Of a stretch of 64,000 nt of DNA, positions 47,801-57,656 are shown in pieces; the first letter of the stretch is position 1, and each line of letters starts with the position of its first letter. The position numbers and the translations under genes were made by a program. The DNA is taken from positions 5,583,501-5,647,500 of the forward strand of contig NC_090285.1 in NCBI RefSeq assembly GCF_037392515.1, read 5' to 3'. The notes below the pieces were generated by a model, which had not been told where the DNA came from, made no database searches, and saw only the letters and a list, made by a program, of their open reading frames with translations. Origin of the DNA: Haliotis asinina. Lineage: Eukaryota > Mollusca > Gastropoda > Lepetellida > Haliotidae.

Positions 47801-50371
47801 GCATTTAAATATCTAAAATATTTAGATTTTAATAATTTTCTGATTGAATGTGTTCACTCCTACATAGCTGCAGGACTTGCTTTATTATGTTTCTTATTAT
47901 ATCATGCATGATTCTGTTGGTGACTTTCATGTCTGATCCTGTTTTAAAGTTTATAGGCTTTTTACCAGGTCTTGGTGACATTCTTTGTTATCTCATTCCA
48001 TTTATGATATGCTGTTGCAGTATCTAGTTTCAGGATATGTGACAGACAACAATTTCAGAGTTAACCATTTGTGATCCCATTTCCAGGCATAATCATATAA
48101 GTGTGGTGGCCGCAGCGCTACGTGTTGTAGGAAATATTGTCACAGGAGATGACTGTCAGACTCAGGTAAGTACCTCACAGGTATCCATAAGTTGTCAGTA
48201 GAACTCTACCTTCATAATTATGTGTAAGAAATTATTTAAAAAGTCACTAAAACCAATCAGTCAGTGTTTGCAATTCTCAAGTGTACCATTTGATCATCAG
48301 GGCCTGCTGGCTTTATAATCTACAGGAAATGAGTCTAGTTTGTTTAAGTCAAACCAATAAAAGCAAAATAAACAACCCTGCACACAGTTTTACATTGTTT
48401 AATTCTGTCATTATATGTAATGACATCAAATTCCTGTTGGAGAAATAAATTGTCAGATAATTTACTGAAGGCCACAAGGGCCTGCAAATGTTTGAAACTG
48501 CCGGTCTGAGACAATAATAATTGTTGCGGGTCTCGGAGCCAGTGGTTATTTCAAGTGCTGCATTCAGTGTTACTGTATGATACTCATGCTTACCCAAATG
48601 GGTAAAGCGTCACTTATCACACACAAGGCCTGGGTTCAATTCCCCACTGGGCTATAAAGTGTAAATGGATTGGGCAATATGGATATGGATATATTGCTAC
48701 AGTTGTATAACCATCACTCACATTCACAACTTAGCTGTATACTGTTTTTGTATAGTCATTTTATCTGCGAGCCAGTATATACCTGCTGTTTGTGTCCTGC
48801 AGGTGATACTCAACTGTTCTGCATTACCCTGTCTCCTGCATCTTCTTAGTAGCCCAAAGGAGTCCATCCGGAAAGAAGCCTGCTGGACAATATCAAACAT
48901 CACTGCTGGAAATAGGATGCAAATACAGGTTGGTTCCTTCATTCTGACGGCTGCCATGATGAGTGTCAGTGAGAACATGTTGACATCAGCTTACTAATAT
49001 GGAGAATGGGAGACCACAATCTGTTACGTTTCGGCACGATCCACAAAACGTTCATAGCACTATGCCATTTCTATGATTTATAAGGTTAAGAAAGCTTTGT
49101 GAAACTAAATCCTGATCATGTATGGTTGGCTTCCAGCTGTCTCCTTCATGGTTGAGAATGTAGTTTAACCCACAGTAGTCCATGATAGGCCATGGCTGTT
49201 CCAGAAACACTTTCTTCCTAACAACTTGTAATTTCTACATGTACAGACAGACTTACATTACTTTATGACCATGTTAATCCAGTCAGTTACAAGGAATATA
49301 CTGTCCAAATGAATGTGGTTTTTTTTCGTTGTTGAGGAATTATTGTGGATTAATTTTTACATTGCCTTGCCATTGAAGGGATTACCGGTGTATTATTGTT
49401 TGTTTACCTATCTATAAATCATGAGTATGGTTAATGTATTCTCTATTGTCTCCATTCCAGAACGTGATAGATGCCAACATTTTCCCAGTCTTGATAGACA
49501 TCCTGGGTAAAGCAGAATTCAAAACAAGGAAAGAAGCCGCCTGGGCTATAACAAATGCTACATCAGGTGGTTCCCCAGAACAGATTAGGTATGTTCAAGC
49601 TATGGCAACATATGCATTGTTATTTTTTCAGACATTTTGCCATGTAACCTGCACACAAACTTGTCTGCATGTGTCTTGAGTTGTTACTCCTGTTGTAGGT
49701 TTCTTGTGGAACAAGGCTGTATATCGCCACTGTGTGACCTGCTTACTGTGATGGACAGCAAGATTGTCCAAGTGGCTCTCAATGGACTTGAGAACATCCT
49801 CAGACTTGGTGAACAAGACTCCAAACACAATAATGGAATCAACCCTTATGCTGTGATGATTGAAGAGTGCTATGGTAAGATGCATTTACAAGTCCCACTA
49901 GTGTGGAGAATTGCTTTACCCAGTACACACAAGAACAGATTAGTTGTCATATTTTCAAGGCATGTAACAACATATCAAATTATCAATGCAAAAGAATTGA
50001 TTGCACTACAGTACCACAATGTAGATTAGAATTAAAAACACAAATAGTATTGCGGATAGATCGCTAATTAATTAATATGTCTACCCATTTGCACTAAACA
50101 ATTGTCATGATAGAACCAAGTCATCGTTCTAGGTGATAAATGCAGTTCTATTATTCAGTCTGTTCTTTGTAATTTAGGACTTGACAAGATTGAGTTCCTC
50201 CAGAGCCATGAGAACCGAGATATCTACCAGAAAGCATTTGACATCATTGAAAAGTACTTTGGAACAGAAGAAGAGGATCGTGTCATTGCTCCTCAGATGG
50301 ATGAAAACCAACAGCAATACCAGTTTGGAGTTCAGGCTCAAAACAATCCAGTGGGTGGCTTCCAGTTCTAG
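30088..50371 (+). CDS. KPNA: Importin subunit alpha, KPNA1/5/6 type
   Basis: Adaptor that binds basic nuclear localisation signals in the cytoplasm and links them to importin beta. Coding exons: 30088-30099, 33727-33858, 37517-37609, 38520-38616, 38884-38975, 39890-40021, 40272-40360, 40869-40968, 41259-41422, 48087-48165, 48803-48928, 49461-49588, 49699-49874, 50178-50371. All junctions are GT/AG and in frame; 537 residues (human KPNA1 538). The N-terminal importin-beta-binding domain has [12 protein letters not shown] and [19 protein letters not shown]. The ARM repeats with Trp/Asn ligand residues follow ([58 protein letters not shown]). The C-terminal [11 protein letters not shown] region binds the exporter CAS. 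If translation begins at 33727 instead, four residues (MPTD) are lost. Introns carry two DIRS-type fossils. Confidence 0.95.
32545..32716 (+). repeat. tRNA-derived SINE, best copy in the window
   Basis: Head GGGGTAGCCTAGTTGTTAAA serves as Pol III A box, and AGGTTCGACTCCCC is a perfect B box. The body has ATACAATGTGTGAAGCCC and GGAATATTGCTAAAA, ending in a TTCATTCATTCC tail. In KPNA intron 1. Other copies: 15033, 15502, 48588, and inverted at 56580 and 61236. It is not a functional tRNA gene: there is no acceptor stem pairing. Confidence 0.85.
34257..34613. mobile_element. Candidate MITE in KPNA intron 2
   Basis: Perfect 16-bp inverted ends GAGGGGTCATCTCAAA at 34257-34272 and 34598-34613, 357 bp overall, no coding capacity. 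A target duplication is not obvious. It lies just left of the old DIRS copy. Confidence 0.55.
34783..37475 (+). mobile_element. Old, reduced DIRS-type retroelement fossil
   Basis: Inverted terminal repeats begin CTTACCTTACCATAGGTC and end in the reverse GGTAAGGTAAG; I count about 20 differences over about 175 bp between the two. Near 37155-37215 an internal region repeats both outer ends back to back, the hallmark of DIRS elements. Inside are recognisable remnants of the first-ORF Cys-rich start and Pro-rich segment and of the reverse transcriptase. No tyrosine-recombinase region is seen, so a large part is missing. It is broken many times over and older than the copy at 41585. It lies in a KPNA intron, same strand. 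Confidence 0.85.
37676..37943 (-). repeat. Abalone-type repeat, near full length, inverted
   Basis: Reverse complement of 17097-17365: CAATAGGCCTTCAGCCACCC at the left, GATCACTGGATTGTGTGGTC, CCGCCATATAGCTGGAATAT, then a CACTCACTCACTCACTCACT tail. In the KPNA intron after exon 37517-37609. Confidence 0.85.
38788..38843. repeat. (GAT)n microsatellite
   Basis: About 18 uninterrupted GAT triplets, ending about 40 bp before KPNA exon 38884-38975, i.e. in the region that should hold the branch point and polypyrimidine tract. Confidence 0.95.
39288..39420 (+). repeat. Possible tRNA-derived SINE, second family
   Basis: TGGCTAAAGAGAGC (A-box-like) and AAGGTTCAAGACC (B box GGTTCRANNCC) are spaced as in a tRNA head. 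One copy only, in a KPNA intron. Weak evidence. Confidence 0.35.
41585..47834 (+). mobile_element. Young, nearly whole DIRS-type retroelement (tyrosine-recombinase retrotransposon)
   Basis: 6.25 kb inside a KPNA intron, sense strand. Inverted terminal repeats (41585-41775 and 47638-47834) differ at about two of the first 165 aligned bases, so it is young. An internal complementary region at 47470-47560 carries both outer ends back to back, as in DIRS1. Parts: first-ORF (gag-like) region 42280-44260, with a Cys-rich start ([19 protein letters not shown]), a Pro/Ala-rich stretch and an Arg/Ser-rich domain; reverse transcriptase-RNase H 44380-46206 ([30 protein letters not shown]); tyrosine recombinase 46190-47258 with the expected R, H-x-x-R and Y. 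Overlapping reading frames between the last two parts are normal for the family. It has about two apparent breaks, both in the first-ORF region; the other domains look open. Confidence 0.93.
48588..48720 (+). repeat. tRNA-derived SINE fragment
   Basis: ATGGGTAAAGCGTCACTTAT and GGGTTCAATTCCCCACTGGG (B box) match the 32545 family, followed by AGTGTAAATGG. In a KPNA intron. Confidence 0.65.
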
Positions 50372-53300
50372 ACTCCTTTATTTTCCACCTGACAGACAGT
50401 CCTGCAGGTTCCACCTGTATAGTTCTGGGGCGGAGTGTTGACTGTTTTCGTTGTACCACAGTTCGAGCGCCTTGCTCTGGACGCTCAACTAGTCAGTCCA
50501 CTGCCATATCACTGGGAAGATCAAAGATTGTTTATCTTGTCAAAAATCGTTATTCCACAGGACTTGCTTCCAGCAGCAGCAGCAGCAAACTCTAGAATCC
50601 TTGCTGAGTTCAGTAGACCTTCACAGTGAGGTGCAACTACAAAAAGTGTTGTTCATAATGTCACTCTGTAACCATCTCACAATCTGATCTCTTCAGACAA
50701 GGAAAATCAAGGGAAACCACAGAAACATTAAACCAGAGAACTGGAGGTGGGATGGAGCATGATGGGGGAACAAAAGAGGGATTGGGGGAGGTTCGGGACT
50801 CCATCGAGAAGATATCAGGACTGGGGTTGTGTTCATGGGGCAGCCACTGAATGTCATGTGTATATTGTGATGGAATGGCTAGTCAGGCTGCTGTTGTGTA
50901 TTGGGGGCTAGGGGAGGCATAATGATGGAGGGATTTGGAACTAGGGCGTTGTAATGGAGGGGGTGGGGAGATGGGGGAGGTAGGGTGGGGATAAGGTTTT
51001 CATGAGAAGCAATCTCATTATAGTGTGAAATATGTTAAGCTGAATCAAAATTAGGCTTATCTTTTTGATATTTCAAATTCCCATTTAAAGAATTTTTTAT
51101 GCCATGCCATGTTAATTTCTTATATTGGTAGAACCTTTATTGAGTTAGTGACTTGTTCTTGACCTACTAGTGTCAGTTCATCTGAATTGGATTCACCCAC
51201 AGATTGTTTTAACCCTTGGGAAATAGGAAAGTATACAGTCAAGTCGCATTAATCCAACCTGTTTATCTGATAATCAGTTTTATCTGACAGATTGTAGGTA
51301 ACAAACTGAATAAACATAAAACTAATTAACTTAGTCTCATTTATTTATTCCAACATCCTTGTTAATCTGGCAATTTGCTTTGCAAAGGATGATGATGATG
51401 ATGATGAGACTTGACTGTATATGAGTTGACCATCAGTCATTTCTGGTTGTAAGGAAAATGGTCCCATGATGAGTATGATGTAAATTTGAATAATTTGTAC
51501 TTTGATTATTTATGATTGGTTATTTATCATGCATTTCCATAACAAAGAAATGGATGACACCAAAACCAACAAAGCTCTTGTATTGTCTTGAGAATTTGAA
51601 TTAATGTCAATGAATTATTCCTGACTTGTTTGTATTTAGACAGTCAAAGATGGCAGCTTGACTGACCCATTGTAAATTTGTTAGTAAACCCTTATTAAGG
51701 GTAACCATATGTCAGCATTGCTGTAATACTGGTGTACCATGGTACACTGAACTGGATCCAAGTACCTGGATCATGTGGACGATATGCCACATAACTCAAC
51801 AACGTATTTGTTGCTTTCATAAAAACCTTGTCACATTTATGACAATGGAAGATCTATTCATGGTGATCACAGTTTCTAATGGAACAAATACTGTATTGTG
51901 GTTACAAAGCTGCCATCTTTGGTACAATGCAGTTTCATAAGTCACATATCTTACCTCCCTTGTAAGCAGTCACAAATTCCTGACAGTATTGTCAGGCATT
52001 AATTGATCTTAATGTGATTTCAATCACATGCCTGATTTGATTCTTAGATGTTGCTATGTCATTTACATTGTCATCAAAAGAAATATGAAAAATCTTGTCC
52101 ATTTTATCATCATGAACATCTGGCTATAGATAAATAGATTAAACCTGAATTTAATTCAGTGTATTTTGAATCACATTAATTTTAATTGATGGCAAACTTA
52201 ATATTTGCATGCAGTAGTCCATCTGTGATGTGCAATATCAGAAAGGCCATAGTAAATGTAACAGTACTAACCGTAAGTGATATGAATAGACTTGACTGAC
52301 TTTTTGAGGCTGCATTGATATTTTGTTACTTACTATTTAATAATGCTGACCCTGCATCTGAACTATGTTGTTTGTAGATATGATGATAGTGGGAAGTTAG
52401 GTATTTTGCTTGTAACTGTGTAGGGACATGCAGTCAGTCAGGGAGACAGAAGCAGCGAGCCAACACGTCAACAGCCAGTACATTTGGAGAGGGAGGTGGT
52501 TGAACATAATGATTTCTCAGTAGTTGTATATCATGTGTAGACGTTCCTGACTGTTGTCATGTGCCCTACCTGTTACATGGTCTTCCGTGATGGCCACGAT
52601 CGCACCCTTTCTCTGACAGCATCGGACAGTAAGTCACAAGGAGGATGGAAGGTTGTCTTTGAAAGGGTGAACAAAACTAAAACCGAGTGATATTTAAATT
52701 CTAAATATGTTTTTTATGGTGAACCTGTATATGCAGATGATTCTGTGTTAATATTGCATGTGAAAATCACAAAAGACATTTGTGTGTGGCCATCACTAGA
52801 CCGTGTGTTACATCTGCAGACATGCATACACATGTACACACAGCCAGGATAACAACAGAAAGACAAAAACTTACAACAACCAAGATGCATCACAGGCATT
52901 GACACACGTCACATCCGGCATGCTGGATACCATGGTGGACTTGTGCCCAGGTTCTTTTGCCATTTACACCAAAGACTTGCTGATTTCTGGGTTTGGAACA
53001 TTTGAGGAGATTCTTTGGTACTGTAGCATTCCATGGTTGTAGATGGTTGAAGCATGCTGTTTTTGATGTGCATGTTTCACACTGTAGACGATGTGGGTGG
53101 GGTTGCAAAATGTTATGACATGTCTCAATTTGTTTCAGCTGGAGTTAAGAGCAGATAACTCTGTGTGGCTTACACCATCTGTGATAGTAGGTGAGGGAGT
53201 TGGGAGCTCGGATAGAAACCTATTTTGGGGGGAAGGGAGCAAAATGTATTTGCTTTGTTTAAATATGATGGTGCTAATAATACTCCATTATGTGTGCGGT

Positions 53301-54208
53301 GATTTCTCCGCCAAGAATGTTTTTGAAGCCATGATTAGGTTTTGAAAATGCCTGGGAACTATCCGGCAAGTGCCTGATAAATATTGAAGGGTGGGTTCTT
53401 GCATAACAGTAATATGTACATAAGAAAAACCCTGGCATTTTTGTATGTACATGTACAGATAGGCATTCACTGACACATTGCCAAACTTTTACTAAAAAAA
53501 CAGTCCCACACAAGTACATGCCATCCACCAACATGACATACATCTTGTGTGTAGACAAAACAATAAAATATATCAGTTCAATATACATGTGCTTGTTATT
53601 TGTTCAATCTTGGAAATCAAGGTGCTCCAGAAAAGAGAGGATGTACCCATCCCTTCTCTAAATTGTTTGATGGATATATGAAGTGTGTTTGGGGATGATA
53701 ACTTGATGACGTATTGGGAATAAATATCTGATTTATTACTTTATTAGCTAACTCGTGGTGGTGTGTGGTTCTGTGCAGAGCTCAGGTTTAAAAATCAGTT
53801 GAAGATATGCAAGATGTGCAGCAGAAAATGGGTTCCCAGTGGGATAAATGATGTGAATGTGATCATAGTCTGTCACTTAGATCCAGTCATCTGTGGCACT
53901 GCATTTCACTGTGCAGAGTGAAATCCCCAGGGCACAAGAGAAAGGGTGGGTTTGAATCCAGGTTTGTCTGATGATGTTTCAATACAGCCAAAAGAGCTCA
54001 AACATATAGAGGTTCACATATATTTATATCCTGATAATGGTTTTCATGGTCCCTGCACCAGTTTTAACATCTTTGTGTTTGTGCATCTTTCATCAATGGT
54101 GAGTGAATTCTGCACTTTTTCAGCCAGTATGACTTTGTCATTTTTACCTTAAGGGTTTCATTACATACCTGAGGACTTCCTGTATTAATCATTTCTTTTC
54201 TGATATTC
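50372..54208 (+). other. KPNA 3' flank, probably a long 3'UTR in part
   Basis: No coding exon is recognised. Purine- and G-rich between 50.7 and 51.0 kb, then AT-rich. Candidate AATAAA signals lie near 51310, 53562 and 53722; I cannot tell which, if any, ends the KPNA mRNA. A short GAT run is at about 51388-51407. Short frames here have no recognisable similarity. Confidence 0.45.
50958..50990 (+). other. Potential G-quadruplex in the KPNA 3' flank
   Basis: Five closely spaced runs of three to five G (GGGGG-T-GGGG-AGAT-GGGGG-AGGTA-GGG-T-GGGG) on the mRNA-sense strand, about 590 bp after the stop codon. Folding is inferred from the motif only. Confidence 0.55.
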
Positions 54209-54430
54209 TCAACACTTTTCAATTTTCCCCTTCTCACATTGTGACCACGTTGTCAGTAATCCATAGTATTGAACTTCCTTGGCCTCCCTGTCTGTCTTGT
54301 GATTAATCCCAACTCCTGACAGAATATTCTTTAAAGTGCTGTATACTGTAGACAGAGGAACGTCATGTCCACCAGCTAGCTCTTTTGCATTAGTCACACC
54401 CTTTTCAAAATCATCTAGAACAACAGTCAT
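54209..54430 (-). other. Small ORF with helix-turn-helix look, origin unknown
   Basis: 73 residues. AKELAGGHDVPLSTVYSTLK resembles the helix-turn-helix of transposases and of CENP-B-like proteins, and is followed by VGINHKTDREAKE. Its start lies at the head of the pearl-like element (54424). It could be a transposase remnant or chance; I see no partner exon. Confidence 0.3.
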
Positions 54431-55225
54431 CAGAAGATGACATAATTATTCCCCCGGCCCCCACATATTTGAATGGACAAATGTTTTTTATCCTCCCGGC
54501 ATGTAATGCAGAGGGATGTAGTCAAGGCCTCATCCATCCATAATCATTTTGTTTCCAGAGCATAACTCAAAAACCGTTCAATATTTTTAGATCAAAACTG
54601 ATAGATACCACTTTAGGTTCTGACTGGTATATCTACCAAATTTTGCAGGAAAATATTGAACGGTTTTTGAGTGCTGCTCCAGAAACAAAGCCCATCCCTC
54701 CATTTGGAGACTAAGTCTGAAATGTTTCCATGGAAACCGAGAAAATAATAAGTTAAAAAAAAATGTAAAAGGCACCACTTTGGGGTCTGCCACACATATC
54801 TACCAAGTTTTGCTGAAAGATATTAAGAAGTTTTTGAGTTGTGCTCCAGAAACAAAACACACCTCTCGCTTTTGAGACTAACTCCAAACGTTTCCAAACC
54901 AAGAAAATTGTAAATCACAAAAACCTGTAAATAGCAAAAGGCACCACTTTAGGTTCTGACTGATATACCTACCAAGTTTTGCAGGAAAATATTTAACGGT
55001 TTTTGAGTTCTGCTCCGGAAAGAAACCTACCCCATCATTTGACCAGACATTTCATGGAAAAACAAACCAAAAAAAATGCACAAAACCTGTAAATAGCAAA
55101 AGGCAAAACCATAGGTTCAGATTACAGTATCTATCAATTTTGTTCTACAAATATTGAACAGTTTTTGAGTTATGCTGCGGAAACAAAATGATTACGGATG
55201 GACAGACGGCAATGCTTGGGGGATA
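54424..55225. mobile_element. Second pearl-like element copy
   Basis: Same head as 8204 (GTCATCAGAAGATGACATAA, CCCCCGGCCCCCACAT), about three core units marked by TCTACCAAATTTTGCAG or TTTCCATGGAAACCGAG, and an end with ATTACGGATGGACAGACGGC in place of the long ACGG tract. More diverged and shorter than the copy in ZUP1. Confidence 0.65.
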
Positions 55226-56579
55226 GTAAGCTTTCTTTTCTCATCTGCTGTCAAATCTGCCATGTCGTCAAAGGAAGGCAACTGTTAAACCAGGGTAGAT
55301 AACTCTTGATGTGGCAAGGTTCATTCTTAAGTTTACAAGAGTTGCCTCCCATTGTGAGTCCCTTACTACGTAATGTAACATCTGTTTTCAAATTCTATTA
55401 TCAGTAGTAGGAAACTAAGATTTCTCTAAAATTTCTGGGAAAACTGTAATTGTGTGAGTGAATCGGCAGCATACCTCTTTTCTACACCTCTCACTTTACC
55501 TCTTTGTTATGAAGCACAGTCACTCATCCTTTCTTGAATGGAATTGCGATTTGTTTATGGAATAAAATCAAATGATTCGTCATTTGTAACAAATGTTTTT
55601 GCCCCATGTTTCCCATAAACTAACAGGCTTAGATATGATGTACACTGGTAGTACATATCAAAGTTGACATAGACTTAGTCCTGGCATTCAAGTTACCTGA
55701 CCAGCATCATACTGTCCTCTAGCATCAAACTCTAGATGAACAGAACTCTTGATAATTAACAGTGACACTGTTTTTGCACGATGGCTAAAGATTATAAGAT
55801 AAATATCTTCATGTATTGTACTTGGTAGGCAGCAATGTATTGGCATTTAGACAGTGACAGTTTTCTTTGTTGTCCTGATCTGCAATCGAAACTACATTTG
55901 ACATATGTTTGATTTGGGATTACACTTCTCTACAAAGTACAGAGTCTAATGCTCGGATTTGGCAGAATCCAATCCACGATTCAAACCCATACTTACAGAG
56001 TTTATGTTTCTGATCCGAGATGCATACTAAGTTACCTTCTGACCTTGTGGGGACTCCAGGTTAAAACAGATTCCCAGAAACCTATGCTGAGTATAAAAGC
56101 AACCAAATGTATTGGAGGGCCAGGTTCAGTCCCTTCAATGATCATATCGCATCATACCCTGACAAGTTTGAACTCTGAGAACATTGTCCTTCAAAGGATT
56201 GACTGCTTCAGAGTTTTGTATTTGACAGACATGTCAGACAGCTGGAATGCTGCCATGTGCCTCATTTTTCATCAAAGCACCACTGATAGAGTAAAATGCA
56301 CCACCCCCTGCCCCTGTTAACACACTGTATAAGAAATGCCTCATGTATATGAATGGGCAATTCTCTGAATCAGTCTGAGGGTGAAATTACGATGAATTTT
56401 CAAATAGGAAACTCCTCTTTCAGCTGAAGAGGCTGGAACATATACACTCCATCAATGCCAATCTTACAATGTAATATCAACCATAAAAAATAGCCAACTT
56501 AAAAGAACATTGTTTGCTTGTTTAAACAGTGGTTTGGTGTTTGGATGAACTTTGTTTTACTTTTGCTTTTAACAATATT

Positions 56580-56703
56580 CTGTTTATATCACAGATTGAC
56601 CCCAGAAATGGCTTCTCACATTCTCCCTACATGGAGAACTGACCATGGGTCTTCAGCATGAGGAGCTGACGCTTTAACCATCAGGTTACCCTACTGCACA
56701 GAT
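56580..56703 (-). repeat. tRNA-derived SINE, inverted
   Basis: On the minus strand it reads AGTAGGGTAACCTGATGGTT, AAAGCGTCAGCTCCTCATGC, then GAAGCCATTTCTGG, in line with the 32545 family. The B box is degraded. Confidence 0.65.
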
Positions 56704-56760
56704 AAGAGTTTGAACCCTTTGTGAATACAAAACGCACACATATTTAAGTACAATACATGA

Positions 56761-56766
56761 TTTATT
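56761..56766 (-). terminator. Candidate poly(A) signal of CCDC81
   Basis: TTTATT on plus gives AATAAA for the minus-strand gene, about 890 bp after its stop. Use is inferred. Confidence 0.3.
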
Positions 56767-57656
56767 GTTGGCAGCAATGTTCAATGAAGAAACCCTCCAA
56801 CAATCATGCCAGACATTAACAATCTGATTAACCATGATGTTATCTCAAGCCTTCACAGGTAACACAGTGAGAAATTCACATACCGAAACAAGTGCTTATG
56901 GTCAACAACTAAATATGCATGAACGCTGCATACAGAGATCAGCAGTATCGTGATTGGATTACCGATGTTTGTCTCAACCTCTTTTATGGGGGTTATTAAG
57001 AACAATTAAGCTTGGACTGGACAAGAATCCATCCTTCACATAAAAACTTATACAAAAATTAAAAATACGAACCAACGGATATCCAGTTTACTTAGAAGTG
57101 TAACTGATCATGTATGTACATAAAATGTATCACAGCAAATAAATGTAGAAGTATTACAACATGTACAAAATGTTAAAATGTTATCTAAAATAGCTACATA
57201 GAACACAGGACAGGCTCATGAATGCAATATGATTATAAATAATACTGTTATCACAGATGGTTTGTTTCATAGGCAGATAAAAGTGTTTCTGCCCTTTTAC
57301 AAACAACAACATCAAGGCATCATAAACTAGTATATATATCACAACCTGTTCACAGGCCTTGAACAACGAAAACATCTAACAATTAACACCACTGGACAAG
57401 GTACCATATGATTAGATCTTCGTACAGGATCACTGCATTAAACTATATACCATTCAATGTCATTTACAAATCACATTGTTGTAATACCAATATACAAAAA
57501 AAACAAAAAAACATTTCTTTCAGACCTACTAAAACAATGCCAATAGATATAAAACAAAATATTCTTATGACCTTCAGAAGTGGTGTAATCGATAGATGCT
57601 ACGAAAGTTATCAAGACCTAGACAAAGACTAGGGATAACCATTCCATTGGCCATGT

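Larger units (their letters stand above)
55226..57656. other. Gene-less stretch between KPNA and CCDC81
   Basis: No exon is recognised. It contains an inverted SINE (56580-56703) and probably the CCDC81 3'UTR on its right side. A segment near 56100-56150 has a weak B-box-like GGTTCAGTCCC. Confidence 0.45.

Noticed and set aside
53091-53588. Possible small genes in the KPNA 3' flank
   Set aside because: Frames on both strands are short, without conserved motifs or splice partners; more likely UTR or intergenic sequence.
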